From Zhongshania marina (GTDB taxonomy: Bacteria > Pseudomonadota > Gammaproteobacteria > Pseudomonadales > Spongiibacteraceae): a DNA stretch of 64,000 bases. Positions 49,841-59,914 of the stretch are shown here, one piece after another. How positions within the stretch are numbered: position 1 is the first letter of the stretch; every line of letters starts with the position of its first letter. The position numbers were made by a program, and so were the translations under genes. The notes under the pieces are model-generated. The model was not told where the DNA came from, ran no database searches, and saw nothing but the letters and a program-made list of their open reading frames with translations. The DNA lies in the NCBI RefSeq assembly GCF_002915595.1, contig NZ_PQGG01000002.1:1-64000 (forward strand). Direction: 5' to 3'.

Positions 49841-50095
49841 ACAGTACTCCAGCAAACATCATCATTATCTTTTACCTGTAAAAACCGCAGTATTATCGCG
49901 CCCTATCATACCCCATACCGCCGCCTTCGAATGGCCGTCTACCCCCCACAAGCGGTACCATCTCTAGCCCAGCAATGTTAATGTAAGGCCATTCGTCATC
50001 TGCAATCCGCCGCGCAATCAAGCACTAAGATTTAAGCGGTATTCAGGCAACACCCTAGCGCCGTGACAATACGGAGCCGGAAAAGAGTATTCATT

Positions 50096-52783
50096 GTGAT
50101 CAAGAAGTTTTTACTAGGCCTAGGCCTAATTATTGGCATTATTGTATTGGTGATCAGCATTGCCCTTATTCAACCGCATTTACTTCGTGGATTGATAGGC
50201 ACTGGCGCCCAACGCTTTGCCGGCTTAGATATAGAAATTTCTGACATCCAATCACACCTCAATCCACTACGCTTTGAAATTAGTGGCCTGCAAATTAATA
50301 ATCCCGAGTGGCCACAGCCAGAGCTGCTCGCCCTTGGCGATATCACCATCGCCCTAACAGAAAGCCCCTTCAGCCATAAAGCTTTTTGGGAATTAAGTGC
50401 TAAAAAATTAGTTATTAATGTTGCGCAAAATGAGGCCGGCGAACTGAACTGGATTAGCAGTAAATTAAAATCCGCAGAAGAAATGCCCAGCCCAGAAGAA
50501 ATCGACAAGGGGCCAATACTCCCCGGCGATTTTAATTTTAATCGCATCGCCATTAACGAAGTTACCTTGAACTGGCGCGACAAAAAAGATAATGAAAGCC
50601 AAATTTATCTGCCGGAGCTAAGGGCAGAGCGCATCGAAGCCGGCAATGGCGACTTCTATATTGGCCTCGATTATCTCGAACAACATATCGAACTACACAG
50701 CGCGATCACGCTATTCGATCCGCTGCAAGGCATACTTGCTTACGACCTATCACTGCACCACAAAGACGTAGACATCAAAAGTAAGGGCAAGCTGTATCTT
50801 AGTCCGAACTTAGCCGGCAGTACGCTATCCTTAAATCTCGATCTACGTAGCGCCGACGCCCTTGGCAAACTGGCGAATACCGAACTTCCAGAACTACCCA
50901 TCACAAAGCTATCTACAAATATCGCTATCACACCGAACTACGAACTAAGCGACATCGTTCTTGAACTCAACGACAGTAAAATAAAAGGCGATATTAAGAT
51001 CGACGCGGAGACCTCCGCGGTAAAAGCAACACTGCGCTCAGCCAATTTAGATATCGATAGCCTCTTACCCGCAAAAAGCGAATCCGAGACAGACGATACA
51101 AGCAAAGCAACAGGCGCAAGCAGCACGACAAAGGAGAGCAAAGACGAAGATGCCATAGACTGGGCCTGGCTCAACGACACCGACGTACAAGTCAATCTCG
51201 ACATTAAAAAACTTAGCCTTATGGGCTGGGAGTTAAATGGCCTGAAGTCAGATATCGCCGTTAAAAATCCCATCAAACTCACATTAAGTGCCACCCAAAT
51301 TGTCGAGCTAGCAAGCAAACGTGAAATCACGGATTTCTCCACAGATATTAGCCTAGAGCCCCTCGCGGAAAGCACCAGCGGCAGCGACGCCAAGGTGTCA
51401 ATCACAGCCAAGCAGCAAGGCATTAGCGCCGAGGCTTCTGGCACGGTTAATTTAAACGGGATTGCGGATACAGAATTTGACCTTAAAGCCGATGCGGAAA
51501 AAAGTCTGGAGGTCTGGAAACTAGCGCTACTTCCCTGGCAAGAGGCCGGCCCTCTAGCAATTAACGTAGCCATAAAAACCACTGCAGACAGCTATGCCGT
51601 AAAGGGTAGTAGCCGCCTCGGGGAGCAAAGTACGGACTTAGATCTTAATTTTACCCCCGCCAACACCCCAGACGACATATCGAATTTGAAGGGCACACTA
51701 TCGCTGCGGAAAATTGATTTAGCCTTTCTCAACCCGCCCGCCGATGCATCCAAAACGGAAGAAAAACCTAAGCCCACCAAATCATCCAAGAAAAAGCTCA
51801 TCAGCGACGAGCCCATCGCTTTTGACTCGCTAAAGTCCGTTAACGCTGAGTTACAAATTCAACTTGAAGACATCGACACCGGCTACAACCGCATAAGCAA
51901 AGCGAAATTCAAACCAACCGTAAAAAATGGCCTGCTTAAACTCAAAGACACGACCGTGAATTTTGACGGCGGTGAAGCCAAAATCGCCCTCACTTTAGAT
52001 GCGGCCAAAGCTATCCCTGAGTTGGATATAAAATTCAGCGTCGATGCCGATGACTACGGCAAGCTTGGTCTAGACAAGGCGGCGGGGATCAATCAAGGCA
52101 CAGGGCGCATTCGTTTTGACGCCGACAGCAAAGGCCTAAGCCCCCATCAATTTGCCGCCAATATGAATGCAACATTAGATATAAAAATTACTGATTTAGT
52201 CGCACAGGGCAATGCGCTGAATCTCATTGGCTCCGACGTGCTTAGTGAAACCATAGACAAACTCAATCCCTTTTCCGAAAAGAAAACCCGCACCGATATC
52301 GAATGTGTTGCCGTTCACTTCAAAGGTAGCGAGGGCAAGTTTGTCAGTAATGACGGTATCGCTTTAGAAACCGAACAAACTAAAATTATCGGCACCGGAA
52401 ATATTGATATCGGCAAGGAAGAATTTTTACTCGGCGTATCCCCCATTGCCCGTACCGGCGTGGGAATAAATGTTGGCGCAGCAGCCAGCTTAGTAAGGCT
52501 TGGGGGAAGCTTTAGCAAACCCAAAATAGTCGCCGATCCAGCGGGAATGTTTACCTCAGGCTTGTCTACCGGCGCCGCGATTTATACCGGCGGCTTATCG
52601 CTATTAGCACAGGGCTTACTCAAACGCGCCATTTATGCCGGCAGTGCCTGCGACGGCGATATTGACGACATCCCAACCGTTGAGGAATTACCTGAAGAGA
52701 TCCTCAACCCTGTCGCGCCAGATGGTCAAATACCTCAGCAAAATACGCCCGCGCCGACTACACAAATACCTACAAGTAACTAA
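50096..52783 (+). CDS. AsmA-like protein with DUF748 domain
   Basis: 895-residue inner-membrane-anchored periplasmic protein of the AsmA/DUF748 class, thought to bridge the periplasm and move phospholipids or aid outer-membrane assembly. An N-terminal membrane helix (about 4-26) is followed by repeated beta-strand repeats; marks include LEISDIQSHLNPLRFEI-like sequence and the C-terminal AsmA_2 region with GTGRIRFDADSKG and LLGVSPIARTGVGINVG. The protein is Asp/Ser/Lys-rich and slightly acidic. GTG 50096 is preferred (Met-Ile-Lys-Lys at the helix start); GTG 50063 adds an arginine-rich tag. Converges with rsmC, 8 bp between stops. Confidence 0.85.
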   Translation: MIKKFLLGLGLIIGIIVLVISIALIQPHLLRGLIGTGAQRFAGLDIEISDIQSHLNPLRFEISGLQINNPEWPQPELLALGDITIALTESPFSHKAFWELSAKKLVINVAQNEAGELNWISSKLKSAEEMPSPEEIDKGPILPGDFNFNRIAINEVTLNWRDKKDNESQIYLPELRAERIEAGNGDFYIGLDYLEQHIELHSAITLFDPLQGILAYDLSLHHKDVDIKSKGKLYLSPNLAGSTLSLNLDLRSADALGKLANTELPELPITKLSTNIAITPNYELSDIVLELNDSKIKGDIKIDAETSAVKATLRSANLDIDSLLPAKSESETDDTSKATGASSTTKESKDEDAIDWAWLNDTDVQVNLDIKKLSLMGWELNGLKSDIAVKNPIKLTLSATQIVELASKREITDFSTDISLEPLAESTSGSDAKVSITAKQQGISAEASGTVNLNGIADTEFDLKADAEKSLEVWKLALLPWQEAGPLAINVAIKTTADSYAVKGSSRLGEQSTDLDLNFTPANTPDDISNLKGTLSLRKIDLAFLNPPADASKTEEKPKPTKSSKKKLISDEPIAFDSLKSVNAELQIQLEDIDTGYNRISKAKFKPTVKNGLLKLKDTTVNFDGGEAKIALTLDAAKAIPELDIKFSVDADDYGKLGLDKAAGINQGTGRIRFDADSKGLSPHQFAANMNATLDIKITDLVAQGNALNLIGSDVLSETIDKLNPFSEKKTRTDIECVAVHFKGSEGKFVSNDGIALETEQTKIIGTGNIDIGKEEFLLGVSPIARTGVGINVGAAASLVRLGGSFSKPKIVADPAGMFTSGLSTGAAIYTGGLSLLAQGLLKRAIYAGSACDGDIDDIPTVEELPEEILNPVAPDGQIPQQNTPAPTTQIPTSN

Positions 52784-52791
52784 AGCTAGGA

Positions 52792-53868
52792 TTATTTCTG
52801 TAAGCACAGGACCTTAAAGCCGTCCTGCTCACACAGCAGTTCGCAGGCCTGAAACAGGCCTTGGGCTTTACGCTCAAGGGGTATAAATTGATTCACGACA
52901 AACAGCGCTCGCCCCTTTTTAGCTAGCAGGCGGTGGCTTGCCGCCAAAAAGCGATCTGTCAGCGATCCCGCCACCGCAAAGCCTTGATGAAATGGTGGAT
53001 TGCATAAGACCGCATCAACAGGGCCTTGTATACCAGCAGCGCAATCTGCCAATACTAACTCTGCATTTAAGCCGTGTACGTCACAGTTCTTGCGCGCGGC
53101 CAATATCGCACTGGCATTATTGTCGGTTAGCAACCACTCCGCATCAGCTAACTGCTGTGCCGCCATGACCGAGATATATCCATAACCACAGCCTAAGTCC
53201 GCAACACGGCTTGGCTGAGTTTCAAACATGTTTAAAAATGTGTGCAAATGTTCAATAAGTAGCGCACTTCCGCGATCTTGTTTTTGCCAACCAAACACGC
53301 CCGGTTTGCTAAATAATTGCGGGGCTTGGGCGATCTCTCTAATCAGCGTGTATTGGCTATCGTCCAGCAAGCTACTGGGTTCCTGCTGTTTAATAATTGT
53401 TGCGAGGTAGGCGCCACCGTCCTGCTTTTTAATATCGGCGTTAGTGCCTAACAGCGCGGCGGCCTTTTTTGCGTAGTTATGTAGGCCATCATTTTTATGG
53501 CCACTGAGTAGCAAGCTGCCCCCTGTTGGCAGGGCTTGCAGGGCCTGATTAATGAGGTAGTGGACAATGGCTTTTTCTTTAGACACGCGATAACACACCG
53601 TGCTCGGCTGCACGGCATCGACGGGAATATCAAAATCTCCCAGCTCCACGTTAAAACCGCCGGCGCGCAGCTGATCCGCAATATCACAGCGATTAGTGAA
53701 GCTTTGCCAATCTGACTGTGCATGGGGGAGTGGCATATCCGCTATATGTTCGTCTGCAAACCACCATACCGGCGACACCAAAGATGAAAACTGCCGATAC
53801 AGCGCAGTTAAGGCGGTATCTGTCGCAGCCCCCTCTCCCGCGCTGGCGCCAACTCGTGATTTAGGCAT
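52792..53868 (-). CDS. rsmC: 16S rRNA (guanine1207-N2)-methyltransferase
   Basis: SAM-dependent rRNA methyltransferase, two-domain RsmC/RlmG family, 358 residues. The N-terminal pseudo-methyltransferase domain has the RsmC flavour (YRVSKEKAIVHYLINQALQALPTGG), and the C-terminal catalytic domain has motif I ADLGCGYGYIS and motif IV NPPFHQGFA typical of base N2-methylation. ATG 53868 is chosen; TTG 53892 upstream is in frame. RlmG is the main alternative, but sequence around the N-terminal domain favours RsmC. Flanked by an rsuA-like gene on the same strand. Confidence 0.85.
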   Translation of the reverse strand: MPKSRVGASAGEGAATDTALTALYRQFSSLVSPVWWFADEHIADMPLPHAQSDWQSFTNRCDIADQLRAGGFNVELGDFDIPVDAVQPSTVCYRVSKEKAIVHYLINQALQALPTGGSLLLSGHKNDGLHNYAKKAAALLGTNADIKKQDGGAYLATIIKQQEPSSLLDDSQYTLIREIAQAPQLFSKPGVFGWQKQDRGSALLIEHLHTFLNMFETQPSRVADLGCGYGYISVMAAQQLADAEWLLTDNNASAILAARKNCDVHGLNAELVLADCAAGIQGPVDAVLCNPPFHQGFAVAGSLTDRFLAASHRLLAKKGRALFVVNQFIPLERKAQGLFQACELLCEQDGFKVLCLQK

Positions 53869-53956
53869 AGTTCTTTTTTTCCTGCTTGGCAATGTTTAAC
53901 AAGGCACCCATTGCATATGTTGATTCTTGGGTCAGCAAACCCGTATCGTTTTTAAG

Positions 53957-54685
53957 CTAGTGCCCAACGCTGGCAATTTCGTCGGCGCTTAAGGCGCGAT
54001 ACTCACCTTCAGCCAAGCTGCTGTCTAGGCTGATCTCGCCAATCGCTTCGCGGTGTAAGCGGGTCACTGCATTGCCCTCAGCGCCAAACATGCGTTTCAC
54101 TTGGTGGTAGCGCCCCTCACAGATTTTAAGCCGCGCACGACAATCGTCGATGATGCTCAGCTCAGCGGGCAGGGTTCGCGCCTTATCATCTTTTAAAAAC
54201 ACGCCACGAGCGAAGTGCTCAATGCAACGCTCGGCAATCGGCTCTGCCGTTTCTACATAATAGGTTTTCCAGCATTTGCGCTGAGGTGAGGTAATAGCAT
54301 GCGACCAATTCCCGTCGTCTGTCAGCAACACCAGCCCTGTGGTATCAATATCTAGCCGCCCTGCCACATGCAAACGCTCCGGATTATCTTCATCCATTAG
54401 ATCCAGCACCGTCGAATGCCGACGATCGCGGGCCGCACAAACATAGCCCTGCGGCTTATTTAACATTAAATAGCGCGGCCCTATAGCCCGCAAGCTCGCC
54501 CCCATAAGGGTGACATCTGCGGTGGCGGGAATTAGCTGCGAAGGGTCTGTTACCGCACGGCCATCGACGGCAATATCGCCTGATTTAATCAGTTTTTTTG
54601 CGTCGCTGCGGGAATAGTCAGTCACGCTGGCCAAATAGCGATCCAGACGGATGGGCTTACTGGGGGTATTCACAAATCCAAGCAC
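53957..54685 (-). CDS. 16S rRNA pseudouridine synthase, RsuA family
   Basis: 242-residue pseudouridine synthase. An S4 RNA-binding domain (RLDRYLASVTDYSRSDAKKL) is followed by the catalytic region with Asp in GRLDIDTTGLVLLTDDG and the C-terminal EGRYHQVKRMFGAEGN. Length and motifs match RsuA (pseudouridine 516 in 16S rRNA) rather than the large-subunit enzymes RluB/E/F, though paralogue choice is uncertain. Both GTG 54685 and GTG 54673 are possible starts. Two rRNA-modification genes lie side by side here. Confidence 0.88.
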   Translation of the reverse strand: MLGFVNTPSKPIRLDRYLASVTDYSRSDAKKLIKSGDIAVDGRAVTDPSQLIPATADVTLMGASLRAIGPRYLMLNKPQGYVCAARDRRHSTVLDLMDEDNPERLHVAGRLDIDTTGLVLLTDDGNWSHAITSPQRKCWKTYYVETAEPIAERCIEHFARGVFLKDDKARTLPAELSIIDDCRARLKICEGRYHQVKRMFGAEGNAVTRLHREAIGEISLDSSLAEGEYRALSADEIASVGH

Positions 54686-54732
54686 TCTTAAACAATGCCG
54701 GTATTGTCGGGTAAGTGCTTCAAGCAGGCAAT

Positions 54733-54756
54733 AAAAAAGGGCCGATAAGGCCCTTT
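54733..54756 (-). terminator. intrinsic terminator of the Ala/Lys/Glu-rich protein gene
   Basis: Minus strand: AAAGGGCC against GGCCCTTT with a 5-nt loop, followed by TTTTTT. It lies 25 bp downstream of the stop at 54781. Confidence 0.85.
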
Positions 54757-54780
54757 CCTTTAGCGTTGCAAACCTCAGTT

Positions 54781-55260
54781 TTACTGAGCTTCTGCACCCG
54801 CTTCAACATTTGCATTAACCTTAATATTGGTCAGGCTACGCAGTGCTGATTTTTTCTCTTCTAGTTTAGCTTTTGCTTCTGCTTTAGCCGCTGCGCGCTC
54901 TTCAGCACGAGCTTCTGCGTCTGCTTTAGCCTGAGCCTCACGCTCTGCTTTAGCCGCTTTGCGCTCTGCTTTTTCAGCTTCGGCTTTTGCCTTCATCTCT
55001 TCGCGCTTAGCTTTTGCTTCGGCTTTTTTCTCGTCCAGGTCAGCCTTCATAGACTCGCGCTTGGCGTCAGCATTTGCTTTTGCTTCCGCTGCTTTCTCGT
55101 CGATGTTGGTGTCAACACTAACATTGGCTTCCGCTTTTGCTTCTGACTTAGAGTCACCGCCACCCAAGCCCAGACGGCTTAAGAAACTACCTTCAGCAGC
55201 CATAACACTGCCACTTAAGCCAACTAATGTCGCCGCAATTACGATGTCTTTCATTTTCAT
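54781..55260 (-). CDS. exported Ala/Lys/Glu-rich coiled-coil protein
   Basis: 159 residues. A signal peptide (to about residue 21, ending SVMAAEG) is followed by a Ser/Gly segment (FLSRLGLGGGDSKS) and then roughly 100 residues made almost only of Ala, Lys, Glu, Arg and Asp (heptad-like AEAKA/EKKAEAKAK patterns). The end, from about 143, is NIKVNANVEAGAEAQ-like. A long alpha-helix or coiled coil in the periplasm is expected, as in TolA- or histone H1-like low-complexity proteins; no family is assigned. The GGGG site is 10 bases before the ATG. It has its own terminator, so it is an independent unit. Confidence 0.7.
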   Translation of the reverse strand: MKMKDIVIAATLVGLSGSVMAAEGSFLSRLGLGGGDSKSEAKAEANVSVDTNIDEKAAEAKANADAKRESMKADLDEKKAEAKAKREEMKAKAEAEKAERKAAKAEREAQAKADAEARAEERAAAKAEAKAKLEEKKSALRSLTNIKVNANVEAGAEAQ

Positions 55261-55412
55261 GGTGTTTTATTCCCCGTTTGAATTGTCGTACCTGTTATGT
55301 GCTATCCATTGTAGGGAAGCATTCTTCTGTGACAAGTATTCAATCACGTAATTTTCACCGCAACTTTTTGAAATAATCACGGTCGTGTTCAGCTTAGAGT
55401 CAGCTTTGCCGC

Positions 55413-56999
55413 CTAATGCTCTCGGGTTGCTCTAAAGCGTACTTCTGGGTGACGCTCCTCGGTAAGGGCTAAATTAACTCGGGTTGGAGCCAGGTAGGTT
55501 AAATGCCCACCGCCGTCCAATGCCAAGTTCTCAGCGCACTTACGCTTAAATTCCTCAAATTTCTTAGGATCTTCACAGTCTACCCAGCGCGCGGTATACA
55601 CATTAATGGGCTCGTACAGGGCCTCCACCTTGTATTCATCCTTTAGGCGATAGGCAACCACGTCAAACTGCAGGGTTCCGACCGCACCAACAATCAGGTC
55701 GCTATTGCGCTGGGGCATAAATACCTGTGTAGAGCCCTCTTCTGAAAGCTGCTGCAAGCCCTTTTGCAATTGTTTTGACTTTAAGGGGTCGCGCAGGCGA
55801 ATGCGGCGGAACAGCTCCGGCGCAAAATGAGGAATACCAGTGAATTTGAGATCCTCACCTTCGGTAAAGGTGTCGCCGATCTGAATAGTGCCGTGATTGT
55901 GCAAACCGATTATATCGCCCGACACCGCCTCGTCGAGCAGCTCTCGATCACCGGCGAGAAAGCTCACTGCGTCGGCAATTTTAATGTCTTTGCCAATCCG
56001 CACGTGACGCATTTTCATGCCCTTGCGATAGGTACCCGAGCAGACCCGCATAAAGGCAATGCGGTCACGATGCTTAGGGTCCATATTGGCTTGAATCTTA
56101 AAAATAAATCCCGCAAACACGTCTTCCTTGGCGTCTACTTCGCGCTGATCCGTCGCCCTATTTAGTGGCGCAGGTGCCCATTCGACAAAACCGTCGAGCA
56201 TTTCGCGAACACCGAAATTAGACAGTGCGGTACCAAAATACACCGGCGTCATTTTGCCGTTCAAATACTCCTCAAGATTAAATTCGTGGCTAGCACCGCG
56301 CACTAACTCAATCTCGTCTAAATAATTCTCGTACTCGTCATCCAACAAGGCCTTCGCTTCAGCGCTTTCTAAGCCCTGAATCTGTATATCTTCCGCCACT
56401 ACCGAACCCTTGCCGGCTTGGAATACATGAATGACATCGGTGTAAAGATTATAGACACCCTTAAACTCCCGCCCCATGCCAATCGGCCAGTTGATCGGCG
56501 CGGCGGCAATACCTAAGACGCTTTCGACCTCATCAAGCAGTTCTATAGGGTCGCGAATATCCCTATCCATTTTGTTCACAAAGCTAAGAATCGGAGTATC
56601 CCGCAGGCGACACACATTCATTAATTTTATGGTTCGATCCTCGACACCCTTCGCACCGTCGATAATCATCAGCGCCGAGTCCACCGCCGTCAGTGTGCGG
56701 TAAGTATCCTCAGAGAAATCCTCGTGACCGGGGGTATCCAACAAGTTCACGACCCGACCTTTATAGGGAAACTGCATCACCGACGAAGTAACCGAAATAC
56801 CGCGCTCCTTTTCCAGACTCATCCAGTCTGAGGTTGCAGCGCGGTCGTTTTTCTTGCCTTTAACCGTACCCGCCACCTGTATCAACTGCCCCAGCAGAAT
56901 CAACTTCTCGGTAATTGTGGTTTTACCAGCATCGGGGTGGGAAATAATCGCAAAGGTTCTGCGCTTGGCGATTTCCTGCTTTAAAGGTGAAATAGACAT
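55413..56999 (-). CDS. prfC: peptide chain release factor 3
   Basis: Translational GTPase that removes RF1/RF2 from terminated ribosomes, 528 residues. G1 [14 protein letters not shown] (20-33), G3 [17 protein letters not shown]4 [12 protein letters not shown]; the RF3-specific C-terminal domains contain [16 protein letters not shown]. Normal length for gammaproteobacterial RF3. Monocistronic; a ribosome site is not obvious. The 444-bp plus-strand-facing region upstream separates it from an AT-rich block. Confidence 0.97.
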   Translation of the reverse strand: MSISPLKQEIAKRRTFAIISHPDAGKTTITEKLILLGQLIQVAGTVKGKKNDRAATSDWMSLEKERGISVTSSVMQFPYKGRVVNLLDTPGHEDFSEDTYRTLTAVDSALMIIDGAKGVEDRTIKLMNVCRLRDTPILSFVNKMDRDIRDPIELLDEVESVLGIAAAPINWPIGMGREFKGVYNLYTDVIHVFQAGKGSVVAEDIQIQGLESAEAKALLDDEYENYLDEIELVRGASHEFNLEEYLNGKMTPVYFGTALSNFGVREMLDGFVEWAPAPLNRATDQREVDAKEDVFAGFIFKIQANMDPKHRDRIAFMRVCSGTYRKGMKMRHVRIGKDIKIADAVSFLAGDRELLDEAVSGDIIGLHNHGTIQIGDTFTEGEDLKFTGIPHFAPELFRRIRLRDPLKSKQLQKGLQQLSEEGSTQVFMPQRNSDLIVGAVGTLQFDVVAYRLKDEYKVEALYEPINVYTARWVDCEDPKKFEEFKRKCAENLALDGGGHLTYLAPTRVNLALTEERHPEVRFRATREH

Positions 57000-57443
57000 T
57001 GGTGTGGGTCTTCTAACTAAGCTAATTTATGCAGCACCAAGATGGCCGCAACTGTACGAGGCGTGAGTTTAAAGGAGTTGGGCGGTGCTTGCACTACCGG
57101 ACGGTGGAAAGCGAGCAAATACAGCCGGAAATCAATAATCAACATTTAAACACCTCAAAGCGCTAGTATTTACTGATAAATGACTGGAAGCGTCATCAAA
57201 ATAGCCATGCCATAAGGCCGGCGCCAAGCTTAAAAAGAGGATGATATCTGACCACCTCTGTCGAATAATTAAAAAACGTGGAAACCCACAACCCCACTAT
57301 TGCACCACTTCGATTTAGAAGATTTAGCGGCGCCTAACACATCAACTTTAGCGAATAAATGCTTGACCACTGATAAAATATTACGCTTTAATCCATCAGG
57401 TAAAACGGAATTAACTAAAAAATCAAAACATAAAGGGAACAAC
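57000..57443. promoter_or_regulatory. 444-bp intergenic region; candidate promoter for the DUF3015-like gene
   Basis: No gene is supported, although frames stay open in the second half. A plus-strand promoter TTGACC (57363-57368), 18-bp spacer, TTTAAT (57387-57392) lies about 52 bp before the DUF3015-like gene. The prfC promoter must lie in the first half, but no clear hexamers were found. Base composition becomes AT-rich from here to 60.3 kb. Confidence 0.4.
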
Positions 57444-57944
57444 GTGAATAAGACTATCCTAAGCTCTGCACTAACATCTATCTTACTAATTTCGTCCTCA
57501 CTCACAGTCGCTCAAGACAAAGTAGCTGGTTCTGGCCCAAACCCATTTTCTGATTGTGGTATTGGTGCCGCTCTTTTTACCAAGACCAAATGGGCTGCAG
57601 TAAGCTCTAACATCATCTGGGATATAGGAATTACGGCAGTTACTTCAGCAACAGCTAGCCCAGAGACGTGCAGCGGTAAGACCATTGAAACTGCTCAATT
57701 AATTCACAGAACGTACGATGAATTACTTGAAGAGACAGCACGTGGAAACGGCTCACATCTGACCTCAATGTTAAACATGATGGGATGCGAAAATAGCAAC
57801 CATGCAGCTGCAACCAGTGATATTCGTATCAAGTTATCCACTGAAATCACGAATCCAAATTACCAATTAAAAACCGCGCAAGAGAAATCTTCAGCATACT
57901 ACGACGCGATGAATAGCGCAGTGACAGAAAACTGCGGCAGCTAA
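57444..57944 (+). CDS. exported DUF3015-like protein
   Basis: 166 residues with a signal peptide (NKTILSSALTSILLISSSLT, cleaved near VAQD). The mature part has FSDCGIGAALFTKTKWAAVSSN, IWDIGITAVTSATASPETC and two later Cys, a pattern of the DUF3015 family. DUF3015 genes often sit beside DUF4105 genes, as here. The start is GTG 57444 with AAGGGA 5 bases upstream; the longer frame from 57300 has no ribosome site and would bury the signal peptide. Function unknown. Confidence 0.75.
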   Translation: MNKTILSSALTSILLISSSLTVAQDKVAGSGPNPFSDCGIGAALFTKTKWAAVSSNIIWDIGITAVTSATASPETCSGKTIETAQLIHRTYDELLEETARGNGSHLTSMLNMMGCENSNHAAATSDIRIKLSTEITNPNYQLKTAQEKSSAYYDAMNSAVTENCGS

Positions 57945-57973
57945 ATACAAATACTCAAAGCACATCCCAAAAT

Positions 57974-58005
57974 CAGTCCCTAGGTACTGCTGCACCTAGG
58001 GACTG
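57974..58005 (+). terminator. 12-bp-stem hairpin between DUF3015-like and DUF4105 genes
   Basis: CAGTCCCTAGGT and ACCTAGGGACTG form a perfect 12-bp stem with an 8-nt loop and end 28 bp before the DUF4105 start. No T-run. It may act as a partial terminator or mRNA-stability element setting different levels of the two proteins. Confidence 0.55.
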
Positions 58006-58032
58006 GCTCTACAACTGAAAAAAGCCTGAGCT

Positions 58033-59892
58033 ATGAATTCTAACTTGGCATTTGCAATTGCCTTTGTATTGCTTTGGCTGCCGTCATTTAGTCTTGGAAC
58101 CACGGCAATACCCATTGAAACCGCATCAGAAAACATATTTAACGACAAAACATGGTTAAAGCTACTTCACTACCAACGCCATGCTGGAATGACTGATGAA
58201 TATAAAAGCACAATCACCTCGCCACAGTTTTTCTTATCGGAGAAAGGTAGGGCTAGCCCAAAAGATGAGCTATTAGCCACATTACAGGCAATTTATTTGC
58301 CCGCAAATGATAATCCAAACTTGCACGCGCAATGTCGATTTAGAGCACGGTATTTATGGCTGAAAGACAAATACAATCTCAGTAGTGAACCAAAAATACA
58401 CTGCTCAGATTATTTAAAATTTACAAGCAACGAAGGCATAAAGTCTCTTAGCTTAGTACTTGCTACAGGGTATCTCGGAAATCCGGCCTCATACTATGGT
58501 CACCTTCTAATAAAACTAAACACGAATGCGGATAGCTCACAGAACAGCCTTATTGAGCAATCCATTAACTATGGTGCAGTGTTACCGAGAAAAATCGCGC
58601 CAATACCCTATGTATTAAAAGGTCTATTTGGCGGTTTTCAAGGAAGCTTCACCAATATTCAATATTATTTCCATAATCACCAATATGGAGAGAATGAACT
58701 TCGTGATCTCTGGGAGTACGAACTTAAACTTCCGCAAAAGGATGTGAAACTGATTTCAGCACACACATGGGAATTACTAGGAATTAACTTCCAGTACTTT
58801 TTTATAAATAAAAACTGCGCATACCAAATGGCTGACCTTTTGACACTATCGGACAAGGTAGAAATCCCTGCTCTATATTCTATTTATGCCATACCCCAAG
58901 TATTACCCCAAAAATTAAACGAACTTGGTCTTGTACAAAAAGTCAAATATCACCCATCACGACAGTCACGATTCTATAGCACATACAGCAAGCTCAGCAC
59001 CAAGGCAAAACTATTCTTAAAGAAATCCAGTGCGAATCCAGATATTCCAGGAAGCTTCACATACTCGAAACTCAACGCGGATGAACGTCGCAACTTAATT
59101 GATACAACGATTAATTATTACCAATTTCTGAAATTGAAAAATCACAACACTACTTTACCTACTGCTTACTATGACGCTCTTGCAGCCAGCCTAAATGAGC
59201 CCCCTGTAACTGCGGATAAGGAGCCGAGGGTCAAACTTGGACCAGAATCCGGTCGCAAGCCAAGTTCTATCAGGATTAGCGCCGTATCATCTTCAAATAA
59301 CTTCGATGGAATAGGAATTAACATACGCCCAGCCTACTATGACACATTAGATGCTGACGCAGGTCATCGTCAAAACGGTCGCCTCGGCATGCTCGAAATC
59401 AATGCACGACTTACTAAAGATCGGCTAATTCTAAACTCCTTTGATTTATTCTCTATCGAAAGTAACGTCGAAACAGAAACAAACCTACCGGGAGATGGTG
59501 GGCTTTCTTGGAAATTAAGGGGAGGCTCTGAACGGCAAAACTTTACATGTGATAATTGTAGCGTCGCTAGAGTTCAAGGAGATATCGGAAAAAGCTACAA
59601 AATAAATAGCTATCATTTTATAAATGGATATATCGGCGGGGCGATACATGAAAATAAGAATGGACAAGGCCACTCGTTTGTTCGCGCGAGCATTACTGAC
59701 ACGCTAATTCTTAATAAATTTTCAGCCCGAATAGCTTTTGAACAAAGGTTACATGACAACAATCAACTCAAATCAGAACAAAGTTACGCGATAAGTGCTC
59801 GCTACCAAATTGATAAGAACATAGAATTTCGGACGGAATTCCGAAAGAACATAGCCTATGAATCAGAAATTGGATTCGGATGGTATTGGTAA
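58033..59892 (+). CDS. exported DUF4105 protein
   Basis: 619 residues, DUF4105 (Lnb N-terminal periplasmic-domain) protein. A signal peptide to about residue 22 is followed by the core with QCRFRARYLWLKDKYNL, GNPASYYGHLLIKLN and INKNCAYQMADLLTL (Cys-rich active-site-like region similar to papain-like NlpC folds). The C-terminal third from about 400 is rich in alternating strands, ends in a Trp (GFGWYW), and could form an outer-membrane beta-barrel. Molecular role unproven in the family. AT-rich codon use compared with flanking housekeeping genes. Confidence 0.8.
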   Translation: MNSNLAFAIAFVLLWLPSFSLGTTAIPIETASENIFNDKTWLKLLHYQRHAGMTDEYKSTITSPQFFLSEKGRASPKDELLATLQAIYLPANDNPNLHAQCRFRARYLWLKDKYNLSSEPKIHCSDYLKFTSNEGIKSLSLVLATGYLGNPASYYGHLLIKLNTNADSSQNSLIEQSINYGAVLPRKIAPIPYVLKGLFGGFQGSFTNIQYYFHNHQYGENELRDLWEYELKLPQKDVKLISAHTWELLGINFQYFFINKNCAYQMADLLTLSDKVEIPALYSIYAIPQVLPQKLNELGLVQKVKYHPSRQSRFYSTYSKLSTKAKLFLKKSSANPDIPGSFTYSKLNADERRNLIDTTINYYQFLKLKNHNTTLPTAYYDALAASLNEPPVTADKEPRVKLGPESGRKPSSIRISAVSSSNNFDGIGINIRPAYYDTLDADAGHRQNGRLGMLEINARLTKDRLILNSFDLFSIESNVETETNLPGDGGLSWKLRGGSERQNFTCDNCSVARVQGDIGKSYKINSYHFINGYIGGAIHENKNGQGHSFVRASITDTLILNKFSARIAFEQRLHDNNQLKSEQSYAISARYQIDKNIEFRTEFRKNIAYESEIGFGWYW

Positions 59893-59914
59893 CCAAAATA
59901 GGATGAATATATTT

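Noticed and set aside
50938-51582. 214-codon frame opposite the AsmA-like gene
   Set aside because: Antisense to a long, well-supported gene; composition (Ser/Leu-rich) is the mirror of its Asp/Lys/Ser-rich codons; no initiation site.
57300-57443. Extension of the DUF3015-like gene to 57300
   Set aside because: It would bury the signal peptide 48 residues inside and lacks a ribosome site; GTG 57444 is well placed.
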